Below, in pieces: positions 48,903-56,518 of a stretch of DNA of 64,000 nucleotides. Each line of letters starts with the position of its first letter. Positions within the stretch are counted from its first letter, which is position 1. The notes under the pieces are model-generated. The model did no database searches. It was given only the letters and a program-made list of their open reading frames with translations, and had not been told where the DNA came from. Origin of the DNA: an uncultured Alistipes sp. (GTDB taxonomy: Bacteria; Bacteroidota; Bacteroidia; Bacteroidales; Rikenellaceae); NCBI GenBank assembly GCA_900769405.1, contig CAAGGL010000010.1, positions 1 through 64,000 of the forward strand. Reading direction: 5' to 3'. The position numbers were made by a program, and so were the translations under genes.

Positions 48903-50954
48903 TTAGAAATTAAATTTTGAGCCGAAACCGCCGAACGGGTTGCTCGAATTGTTGCGTGTGCCCTCCTCTTTTTGGCGGCGTTCCTCTTCGCGTTTCTTGC
49001 GCTGCTCCTCGTAGAACTTAACCAATCGAACGCTCTCGCGCGCATCGAGCTGGCGGATCAGCGACTGCATCGTCACGGGCGCAAACATCTTGTTCATATC
49101 GGCCACGATCTCGATATCCCAATTCATCTTGGTCGGGATCACCTCCTCGTCGCGCTCGTTGCGATAGATCTCGACACGCTCGGGTTGGCGCGCCTCGATC
49201 AGGTTGCCGCTATCCCAATGACCGTTGTTGTTTACGTCCTCGACCACGCGCACACGAACCTCACCCTCAGGCACATAGTTGAACGTGTGGATACCCGTGC
49301 AGGCGTTGCGGATCTGGTCGATCACCTTCTTGCCGTCGGCGTTGAGCAGTTGCAGAATGTAGGTTGCCGAGTCGCTCTTGCCGCGCAAATCGACCACCAC
49401 CTTGGCGAAATTCTCGGCCGCCATCGTGGTCAGATCCTTGCCGATCGAGTCGTTCACGTAGCCCGCCACGTCGGTAAATGTCGAGTCGGGAATGATGAGT
49501 CGGTATTTAAGACCGTCGCCCCACTTGGTCATCAATCGCCAGCGACGCATATTGACCGAGTCGCGTGTGAGCGTGAAATCGACATCGCGTTTCTGCTCCT
49601 TGGCGTCGGTCTCGACGAGCGCGATCGCCGTGGTGTCGATCTTGACCAGCGGATACTCGAACTCGAACTCCAAGCCGTGCTCGGGATTAATCTCGCCCGA
49701 GGTTGTGATGCGGTACGAGAAGGGGTTCTTCTCGGGCTGGGGCTTATACTCCTCGCCTGCTGCCTCGGCTCGTTCGCGTTCGCGCTCCTCCTTTTTGCGC
49801 TTCTGCTCCTCCTCCTTGGTCTCGACCTTGCGCCACGAGAGAGCCAACGGCTCGGTGGTCAGGTTGAGCGTGTTGGTGGTGTCGTGCTTCATATAGACGA
49901 TGCGACCGCGAATGGTATCGGGCAGCAACTCGGGCGCAACATTCAACCACAACGACATCGTGTCGCGACCCTCGGTCTGGAACTCCCAGATGATCTTGTC
50001 GGAGGCGATGCTGTCGAGGACGATGCTGTCGATCTTCGGGTGGGGTGCGCCGAAACGCAACACTGCCTGATTGCTCTTGGGTCGCTCGGCCGAGGTGAGC
50101 ATCTGGCGCTTGAACGTACCGTCCATAAACATTCGCATATAGAGCTGCGGCTCGCCCGTCCAATATCGGCGCAGCGAGTCGTACCAGATTGCGAATTCGG
50201 GCATCTCGGCGGGGTTGTATGTCGAATCGACAAAACCCACCAGATCGGTACCGGGGTCATACATCTGGTTGTCGTTTTTGTCTTGGAACGAATATACTCG
50301 GTAGTCGGTGGCTTTGAGGTGCTTAGCCAAGAAGATACCGTTTGTTTCGGCGCGAGCGATGGCGTCGGGCTGGCGGCGCAGCAGTGTCGAGTCGAACTCG
50401 GCGGTGCGCACCGTGGTATCGAGTGCCAACGAATCGGCGCGGTAGAAATAGATGTAGCTCTTGCTGACGCTATCCGACTTCTGGGCGTCGGCCGTATATC
50501 CCGACAGCCACATCGAGTCGATCTCCGTGCCCGTCGAGAAGACATACGAGAACGAGTGCAGGGGGTTGCCCTCGTTGTTATCGCGCAGCGCCGCACCGAA
50601 GTTGAGCACGTAGGTCTGATTCTCGCGCAGGGTATCCTTGATGTCGATCATCACGCCGCGACCACGAATCGAGAGTGTCGGTTTGGTCTTCATTCGCGGC
50701 GAGGTGAAGAACTCCTTATGCTGGTCTTTGAGCTGCACGTACTCGTTGAATTCGACGAAGATACGTTTCTGCGTAAAGCCTGTCATATAGTTCTCGGGCG
50801 TAGCGACCATCAGCACGGGCGGAATCGTGTCGCGCGGGCCGCCCTGCGGGGTTGTGGTGTTGGCACAGCGCACCAACATCGACGAGAGAAACAGCAACAA
50901 AATTGCCGTGCGTCCCATCGAGCGGAGCGTTAGCGTCTGTTTGAAAAGAGTCAT
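48903..50954 (-). CDS. Ig-like (Big_5) domain lipoprotein
   Basis: 683 residues. Signal region ends at LVRC with TPQGGPRDTIPP right after it, the typical start of a Bacteroidetes lipoprotein with a Big_5 Ig-like domain (about 45-145). The long remainder is beta-rich. A charged Lys/Glu stretch (about 365-395) and a C-terminal EEQRKKREEERRQ run are low complexity. Arg at the -1 position of the lipobox is unusual. A start at 50918 (MGRTAILLL) would leave a shorter signal. Function unknown; such proteins are surface or envelope-associated. Confidence 0.85.
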   Translation of the reverse strand: MTLFKQTLTLRSMGRTAILLLFLSSMLVRCANTTTPQGGPRDTIPPVLMVATPENYMTGFTQKRIFVEFNEYVQLKDQHKEFFTSPRMKTKPTLSIRGRGVMIDIKDTLRENQTYVLNFGAALRDNNEGNPLHSFSYVFSTGTEIDSMWLSGYTADAQKSDSVSKSYIYFYRADSLALDTTVRTAEFDSTLLRRQPDAIARAETNGIFLAKHLKATDYRVYSFQDKNDNQMYDPGTDLVGFVDSTYNPAEMPEFAIWYDSLRRYWTGEPQLYMRMFMDGTFKRQMLTSAERPKSNQAVLRFGAPHPKIDSIVLDSIASDKIIWEFQTEGRDTMSLWLNVAPELLPDTIRGRIVYMKHDTTNTLNLTTEPLALSWRKVETKEEEQKRKKEERERERAEAAGEEYKPQPEKNPFSYRITTSGEINPEHGLEFEFEYPLVKIDTTAIALVETDAKEQKRDVDFTLTRDSVNMRRWRLMTKWGDGLKYRLIIPDSTFTDVAGYVNDSIGKDLTTMAAENFAKVVVDLRGKSDSATYILQLLNADGKKVIDQIRNACTGIHTFNYVPEGEVRVRVVEDVNNNGHWDSGNLIEARQPERVEIYRNERDEEVIPTKMNWDIEIVADMNKMFAPVTMQSLIRQLDARESVRLVKFYEEQRKKREEERRQKEEGTRNNSSNPFGGFGSKFNF

Positions 50955-51006
50955 CTTTCAGCCTTATTGCTTAATTTTTTTAGTTCGTTTCTGTACGGGT
51001 CAGCAC

Positions 51007-51594
51007 TTAGTCCAGCTCCTCGGCCGGAGTATATTGACCCTCATTCGAGGAGCCTTCATTCGAGGAGTCCTCGTTTGCGTCGGGCTCGGTCGGGGTTTCG
51101 GGTTCGGGCGCCACGTATGCCTCGTTGTTCATACGCCACGCACCCTCGGCATACTGCTTCTTTGCCGACCAGGGGCGGAACGTAACACTCACATAGAGGT
51201 CGGGCAGGTTCTCTGCCACCTCGGTCATACGCCACCCGAACAGACGGTGCTCGGTATCGACCACCACGATTGTGGCGGGCGTAGCCGTGAGTTGCAGCAC
51301 GACGGTCTGCCCCTCCTGCTCGGCGCGCACCATAAAGTCGGTACGCTTTTCGCCCGAAGTCTTCGAGGTCAGCACGCCGTTCAGCGCATCGTCATACGAG
51401 GCGACGGTCCACTGTGTGGTGTCGGCCGCAAAGGCATAGGCGATTGTGTTCTCGCCCTGCACGGCCACACCGCCCGACTCGGCCTGAAAGTAGGGGCGCA
51501 GATTGTAGCGACAATCCAGCGTCACCTTCTTGAAACAGCCCGTTGTGGCGATCGCAACAACCGCCAAAGCAATGATTCTAAACCATTTATTCAT
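51007..51594 (-). CDS. Small lipoprotein, unknown
   Basis: 195 residues: lipoprotein signal ending ATTGC (Cys20), a beta-rich middle, and a C-terminal Glu/Asn/Ser/Pro-rich tail with repeated SNEG units. It overlaps the folK stop by 8 bases when started at ATG 51594, preferred over a GTG at 51609. It resembles the DUF5119-type small lipoproteins of Bacteroidales, but this match is uncertain. Confidence 0.75.
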   Translation of the reverse strand: MNKWFRIIALAVVAIATTGCFKKVTLDCRYNLRPYFQAESGGVAVQGENTIAYAFAADTTQWTVASYDDALNGVLTSKTSGEKRTDFMVRAEQEGQTVVLQLTATPATIVVVDTEHRLFGWRMTEVAENLPDLYVSVTFRPWSAKKQYAEGAWRMNNEAYVAPEPETPTEPDANEDSSNEGSSNEGQYTPAEELD

Positions 51595-52105
51595 TTCCAA
51601 TAACTTCACTTTCGTGTTTCGAGAGCAGCTCTGCGCGCAGCTCCTCCATCGTTTTGCCCGACACGGGGTGCTTCTTGCTCTTCATCAGCTCGCACAGCGG
51701 AGCCAGCACGAAGTCGCGCTCCTCGATCAGCGGGTGGGGAATGGTCAGTCGGGGCGACTCCAACACCAGATCCTCGTAGAACAGAATGTCGATGTCGATC
51801 ATTCGTGACGAGTAGTGAGCGCCCGTTTCGGCCTTGATACGAGCCTCCTCGTCGCGGTCGCGACCCAGCTCACGCTCGATCTCCTGCACAGCGTCGAGCA
51901 CCTCGTCAGCCGACAGATCGGTATCGACCTCCAAAACCTGATTCGAGAATTCGTCAGTTGCCGAGAAGCCCCAAGGACGGCTCTTGTAACGGTGCGAGCA
52001 GCGCAGGACGATACCCACTTTATCGTTGATCATTCGTTGTGCGGTGCGCAGACGCGACTTGACGTCGCCCAGATTTCCGCCGGTGATTAATACTACACGT
52101 GCCAT
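51587..52105 (-). CDS. folK: HPPK: 2-amino-4-hydroxy-6-hydroxymethyldihydropteridine pyrophosphokinase
   Basis: Transfers pyrophosphate to the pterin in folate synthesis. The 172 residues have VLITGGNLGDV, SRPWGFS (pterin loop), EIERELGRDR and the signature MIDIDILFYEDLV followed by IPHPLIEERDFVL. Length is normal. It lies 18 bases after holB. Confidence 0.95.
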   Translation of the reverse strand: MARVVLITGGNLGDVKSRLRTAQRMINDKVGIVLRCSHRYKSRPWGFSATDEFSNQVLEVDTDLSADEVLDAVQEIERELGRDRDEEARIKAETGAHYSSRMIDIDILFYEDLVLESPRLTIPHPLIEERDFVLAPLCELMKSKKHPVSGKTMEELRAELLSKHESEVIGNE

Positions 52106-52123
52106 ATTTTAGGTTTTTTAGTT

Positions 52124-53266
52124 TTATAGTTTTACAATTAGTTTGCTGGTTGCCAGCGCAAAATGGGTCGCCACGATCAGCGGGTTGCCATTCTGCACGA
52201 TCTGCGAACGGGCGGTTTCGATCTCCGCCACGAGCTGCTCGATGTTGTGGTTGCCCACGAACGGCGCAAACTTCGAGCAGAAAGCAGCCTCCTCAGCCCA
52301 CAGATAGCTGATCTCGGCCATACCTGCGTTGAGCATATAGCTCTCGCGCAGCAATCTGAGCGCGTCGCCAAAGAAAGCGATCTGGCGGTCGCGGGTCAGC
52401 GTAGCGAACGACTCGGCCCAATCGAGCAGTTCGAGGTGTTTGTTGCTGTAACTCAGGCGCATCAACGTACAGAACATATCGAACGATGCCGCCGACATCT
52501 GGTCGCCACCCTGCACCAGACGGCGCGCCTCGATCAGGTCGCCACACGCCAGACGTGCCAACTGATCGGCACGCTCACGATCCACGCCACTCTCGCTGAC
52601 GAGTTGTGCTGCCAGCTCCTCGCTTGCGATACGTGGCACGGCCACCTCCTGCGTGCGCGAGATGATGGTCGAGAGCAGACGTTGAGGCTGACTGCTCACC
52701 ATCAGGAAGAGGGTCTTATCCCACGGCTCTTCGAGGATTTTGAGCAGCGTGTTTGCCGCCTCGTTGTTCATCAGCTCGGGCAGCCACACCAGCACGATCT
52801 TGTACTCGCCCTCGTAGCTCTTGTACGACAGCGTGCGAATGATCTCGCTGGCATCGTGTACCGAGATAAGCGGTTTGAGCGTCTTGCCCAGGTCGAGCTT
52901 ATCGTTCCACATCGCCTCGTCGAAGTAACCGCCCGTCGCGGTGATCATCTCGCGCCAAGGTTTGAGGAAGTCGCCACTGACCATCTTCTCGCCCGACTTT
53001 TTGCCCTGCTTGTTGACCGGAAAAACGAAGTGCAAATCGGGGTGAACCAGCTCCGCCATCTTGCGGCACGAGGGGCACTCGCCACACGAATCGCCATCGT
53101 GACGGTTGCTGCAATTGACATATTGAGCGTATGCCAACGCCATCGCAAACGCGCCGCCACCGCACTCACCCGTGAAGAGTTGAGCGTGGCTCACACGTCC
53201 CTGATCGACCGCTCGGCGCAGTCGCTCCTTGATCTGCTCGTGTCCTATAACCTCCGAAAAACGCAT
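52124..53266 (-). CDS. holB: DNA polymerase III delta' subunit
   Basis: Clamp-loader subunit, 380 residues. N-terminal AAA+ domain with a degenerate P-loop, GECGGGAF (33-40, no GKT), typical of delta', which does not use ATP. The zinc module uses Cys52, Cys61, Cys64 and Cys67. SRTQEVAVPRI contains the family SRT/sensor-like segment. It is preceded by repeat copy D and followed by folK. Confidence 0.92.
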   Translation of the reverse strand: MRFSEVIGHEQIKERLRRAVDQGRVSHAQLFTGECGGGAFAMALAYAQYVNCSNRHDGDSCGECPSCRKMAELVHPDLHFVFPVNKQGKKSGEKMVSGDFLKPWREMITATGGYFDEAMWNDKLDLGKTLKPLISVHDASEIIRTLSYKSYEGEYKIVLVWLPELMNNEAANTLLKILEEPWDKTLFLMVSSQPQRLLSTIISRTQEVAVPRIASEELAAQLVSESGVDRERADQLARLACGDLIEARRLVQGGDQMSAASFDMFCTLMRLSYSNKHLELLDWAESFATLTRDRQIAFFGDALRLLRESYMLNAGMAEISYLWAEEAAFCSKFAPFVGNHNIEQLVAEIETARSQIVQNGNPLIVATHFALATSKLIVKL

Positions 53267-53304
53267 TTTGTTGTTCGCTTTTTGTTGTTGTCTGTTTCTA
53301 CACG

Positions 53305-53371
53305 CACCTTCGCGGGCTGCGGGGGTCGCCGAAGGCGAGCCCGCGAAGGTGTGTCAAAATCTATGATTTTG
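53305..53371 (+). repeat. Double-hairpin intergenic element, copy D
   Basis: Hairpin 1: CACCTTCGCGGGCT (53305-53318) with AGCCCGCGAAGGTG (53338-53351). The core differs slightly (GCGGGGGTCGCCGAAGGCG) but keeps TCGCC-GAA-GGCGA. Hairpin 2: CAAAATC-TAT-GATTTTG (53355-53371), followed by CCAATT as in copy B. It lies in the 113-base gap before holB. Confidence 0.87.
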
Positions 53372-53379
53372 CCAATTTA

Positions 53380-53583
53380 TTACTCTTTCTCCTCCTTGAT
53401 CATTCGGATCAACTCTTTGCAGAGCTGCACGCTACGCGCAACGCAGATGCCCAGCATCACGGCGTAGATCACGATCCACAGCCAACGCAACTCGTCGGCC
53501 TGCAACTCGTTGATCATCGTCATCGTGCAGTAAACCGCCATCACGACGAACAGAACGAAGAAAATCAATACTCTTGCTTTCAT
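53380..53583 (-). CDS. Small two-helix membrane protein
   Basis: 67 residues, helices at about 5-23 and 34-52, and a Lys/Glu tail. No family recognised. It sits 26 bases after dut in a run of close genes, supporting a real gene. Copy D follows its stop. Confidence 0.65.
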   Translation of the reverse strand: MKARVLIFFVLFVVMAVYCTMTMINELQADELRWLWIVIYAVMLGICVARSVQLCKELIRMIKEEKE

Positions 53584-53609
53584 ATCTTTTTCGCTTGTTT
53601 TTCGCTTGT

Positions 53610-54047
53610 TTACTTCTTGCCTGTCGAGCCGAAGCCGCCTTCACCGCGCTCGCTCTCGGCAAGCTCTTCGGTCATCTCCCACTCCACCTGCTCGTGGCGT
53701 GCTACGACCATCTGTGCGATGCGCTCGCCCGCCTCGATGCGGAACTCCTCGTTGCTCAGGTTGACCAGAATAACACGAATCTCGCCACGATAGTCGGCGT
53801 CGATCGTACCGGGCGAATTGAGCACCGTGATACCGTGCTTTGCAGCCAATCCGCTACGCGGACGGATCTGCATTTCGTAACCCTCGGGCAGCTCGATCGA
53901 GAGTCCCGTGGGGATCATTGCGCGCTCCAACGGGCGCAGGATTACCGCCTCGTCGATGTTTGCGCGCACGTCCATACCCGCCGAAAAGGGCGTAGCATAG
54001 CGCGGCAGATCGAAGCGCGAACGGTTGATAACTTTCACTTTCAACAT
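53610..54047 (-). CDS. dut: dUTP diphosphatase
   Basis: Hydrolyses dUTP to dUMP. The 145 residues have all five trimeric dUTPase motifs: SAGMDVRA, PRSGLAAKHGI, NSPGTIDADYRGEI, RIAQMVV and the C-terminal ERGEGGFGSTGK arm. Length is standard. Genes on either side are small membrane proteins in the same direction. Confidence 0.97.
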   Translation of the reverse strand: MLKVKVINRSRFDLPRYATPFSAGMDVRANIDEAVILRPLERAMIPTGLSIELPEGYEMQIRPRSGLAAKHGITVLNSPGTIDADYRGEIRVILVNLSNEEFRIEAGERIAQMVVARHEQVEWEMTEELAESERGEGGFGSTGKK

Positions 54048-54053
54048 AGTTTT

Positions 54054-54242
54054 CTATTGTTTTTTCTTGTTTCGTATCGTTTGAATCACGGCTACGGCAA
54101 TCAGACCCGCAAAACTAACCGCCAGACCTATGGTACGCTCGCGACCCTCCCAGCGCAGTGCCGCAACACCCAGCGTGAAGAGTACCATACTCACCGCGTA
54201 GATCACAAGTTTCAATTTCGCTTTTGTCGTCATTGCTTTCAA
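54054..54242 (-). CDS. Small two-helix membrane protein
   Basis: 62 residues, helices at about 12-29 and 37-55, and a basic end (IRNKKKQ). It lies 6 bases after the flippase gene and 6 bases before dut, so it is tightly packed in the operon. Unknown family. Confidence 0.65.
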   Translation of the reverse strand: MKAMTTKAKLKLVIYAVSMVLFTLGVAALRWEGRERTIGLAVSFAGLIAVAVIQTIRNKKKQ

Positions 54243-54248
54243 TCTTTT

Positions 54249-55718
54249 TTAACCACGTCTTAAAATCGAGCGCACCATCGCCGCCACATCGATCCTCTCG
54301 CGGCGCACAACGTAGAGCGCATACGAACCGACCAGCAGCGCGTTGAGGGCATAGACCGCCATCGGCTGTCCGATCCACTGCTCACCCGCCACGCTCACGC
54401 CATAAACCGCCATCGCAACTGCCACATACTCAATGATTCGCGCCATCGGATAGGGCGTCGGGTAGTAGCGGCGGTTGAGCCAATAGCTCACAGCGACCAT
54501 TGCCGCCTCGCTCGCCAATCGAGCCCACGCCGCACCGTAGTAACCATATTTCGGTACCAGCAGTATGTTGCACAACACCGTGAAAATCAGACCCACAAAC
54601 GTCACCGCGATAGCCAGCCACGTGCGCTCCTCGCGCTTGTACCAGAACGAGAGGTTGAGCCACACGCCGCTGAGTACATTTGCGCCCAGCACCACGGGCA
54701 GGATGAAGATTCCCTGACGGAAGTCGCGACCGACGATCAGCGCAAAGAGATCCTTGAAGAGCGCGATGCCGAGGAAGATCAACATCGAGGCGATGATGTA
54801 GTATTTGAGCGCCGCGGCGTTCATCGTCTTGAAGTCGTCCTTGCGGTAGTTGGCCAGGAAGAATGGCTCGGCCGCCAGACGATACATCTGCGTGAAGAGC
54901 ATCATCACGACCGCGATTTTGGTGATTGCACCATAGATACCCAGCTGAGCCATAGCGTTTTCGGGCACGAGGTACTTGATCATCTGGCGGTCGATAAATT
55001 CGTTAGCCGTTCCCGCCACGCCACTCACCAGCAGCGGCAGCGAGTAGCTGAATACGGTCGCCAGCAGCAGCCAATCGACCTTCGGCACGGTGCGCTCAGT
55101 GGTGGGCAGTATCGAGGTGAAAGTGATCACACTCGCCGCCAAATTGGCAACAAAAGCCCAGCCCACACCGAACTCGGTCGCGAACAGACCCATCGCACCA
55201 AAGGCGAATGCCAGACCCGTTTGTAGGACGATGTTGAGCATTTTGAGCGTCACGAAACGACCCGCGCGACCCTGCTCTCGGAGGCGCGAGAAGGGGATGC
55301 AGCTGACCACGTCGAACATCACGATCGCCGCCACCAGCACCACATATTCGGGGTGAGCGACGTATGCCTCGCCCATCGCGTGCGCAATGGGTTCGCGCAG
55401 TGCAGCCACTGCGACAAAGAATACCGCCGCCGCCAACGAGGTGATACCCCAAACGGTTGAGAATAAGCGCTTTTTGGCGGCCTTGACGTCGCCACCTGCG
55501 GCGTCGGCCTTAGCCGCAAAACGGAAATAACCCGACTCCATACCCATCGTCAGCACGACCAGCGCGAAGGGTATAAGTGCGTAAATATCAGTGATAATGC
55601 CATACTCCGCCTGCCCGAAAACGCGGGTATAATAGGGCGTCAGCAGGTAGCTCAGGAAGCGACCGACGATGGTGCTGATGCCGTAGATGGCTGTCTGTTT
55701 GGCAAGTTTTTCGAGCAT
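54249..55718 (-). CDS. Oligosaccharide flippase family protein
   Basis: 489 residues, about 14 membrane helices of the MOP/Wzx type. The start KQTAIYGISTIVGRFLSYLL and TPYYTRVFGQAEYG are typical of polysaccharide flippases. It likely moves a lipid-linked glycan across the inner membrane; no sugar genes are adjacent. It is first in a minus-strand run extending to 43 kb, under a perfect promoter. Confidence 0.9.
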   Translation of the reverse strand: MLEKLAKQTAIYGISTIVGRFLSYLLTPYYTRVFGQAEYGIITDIYALIPFALVVLTMGMESGYFRFAAKADAAGGDVKAAKKRLFSTVWGITSLAAAVFFVAVAALREPIAHAMGEAYVAHPEYVVLVAAIVMFDVVSCIPFSRLREQGRAGRFVTLKMLNIVLQTGLAFAFGAMGLFATEFGVGWAFVANLAASVITFTSILPTTERTVPKVDWLLLATVFSYSLPLLVSGVAGTANEFIDRQMIKYLVPENAMAQLGIYGAITKIAVVMMLFTQMYRLAAEPFFLANYRKDDFKTMNAAALKYYIIASMLIFLGIALFKDLFALIVGRDFRQGIFILPVVLGANVLSGVWLNLSFWYKREERTWLAIAVTFVGLIFTVLCNILLVPKYGYYGAAWARLASEAAMVAVSYWLNRRYYPTPYPMARIIEYVAVAMAVYGVSVAGEQWIGQPMAVYALNALLVGSYALYVVRRERIDVAAMVRSILRRG

Positions 55719-55729
55719 TGCAATGTTGT

Positions 55730-55770
55730 TTATAACTTACAAAGTTATAAAAATTATTTGCTCTTCCAAA
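55730..55770 (-). promoter_or_regulatory. Flippase promoter with palindrome over the -7 box
   Basis: Minus strand TTTG (55770-55767), N19, TAACTTTG (55747-55740). The palindrome TTATAACTT-ACA-AAGTTATAA (55730-55750) covers the -7 box and the expected start site, so it may bind a repressor or fold in the leader. Confidence 0.75.
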
Positions 55771-55858
55771 ACATAATTCGACGATCTCGCGCACGAGGGC
55801 TCTCGACCACCGCGTCGGGCGGGGTCGTGATGCGTGAAAATTACAATGTAATATTTGA

Positions 55859-56500
55859 TTATTTCGTACCTTTATCGGCCGAGCGACACCACTCGCGAAG
55901 ACCGCAATCGGCGCAATGAGGTTTGCGAGCCGTGCAGACATAACGACCGTGAAGGATCAGCCAATGGTGCGCTTTCGGGAGCAATTCGGCGGGGATATGT
56001 GCGGTGAGTTGTTGTTCGGTTTGGAGCGGTGTTCGGGCGTTTCGGCTCAGTCCGATTCGCGCCGCAACACGAAAAACGTGGGTATCGACAGGCATCACAA
56101 ATTTGTTGTAAATGACTGCACCAACGACATTTGCGGTCTTGCGTCCCACACCCGGCAGACGCTGCAATTCGTCGATGTCGTCGGGCACCACACCCCCGAA
56201 CTCGCTGACCAGCATACGAGCCATCGCCGCCAGATTTTTGGCCTTGTTGTTGGGGTACGAAATGCTACGAATGTAGGTGTAGATCTCCTCGGCTGACGCC
56301 TCGGCCATCGCCTGCGGAGTCGGGTAACGATCGAACAGTGCCGGCGTTGACAAATTTACACGTTTGTCGGTACATTGCGCCGAGAGAATCACCGCCACCA
56401 AAAGTTGGTACGGATTCTTGTAATGCAGCTCGGTCTCGACCTCGGGCATATTTTCGGCAAACCAACCGAGCACACCGTCATATCGCTCTTTGAGGGTCAT
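55859..56500 (-). CDS. nth: Endonuclease III
   Basis: Base-excision repair glycosylase/lyase for oxidised pyrimidines. The 213 residues show the helix-hairpin-helix LPGVGRKTAN with Lys121, catalytic Asp139 (PVDTHVFR), and the 4Fe-4S motif C-x6-C-x2-C-x5-C (189, 196, 199, 205). It is 18 bases after pcrA, probably one transcript. Confidence 0.96.
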   Translation of the reverse strand: MTLKERYDGVLGWFAENMPEVETELHYKNPYQLLVAVILSAQCTDKRVNLSTPALFDRYPTPQAMAEASAEEIYTYIRSISYPNNKAKNLAAMARMLVSEFGGVVPDDIDELQRLPGVGRKTANVVGAVIYNKFVMPVDTHVFRVAARIGLSRNARTPLQTEQQLTAHIPAELLPKAHHWLILHGRYVCTARKPHCADCGLREWCRSADKGTK

Positions 56501-56518
56501 CGTCGTAGTGGTTTTTCG

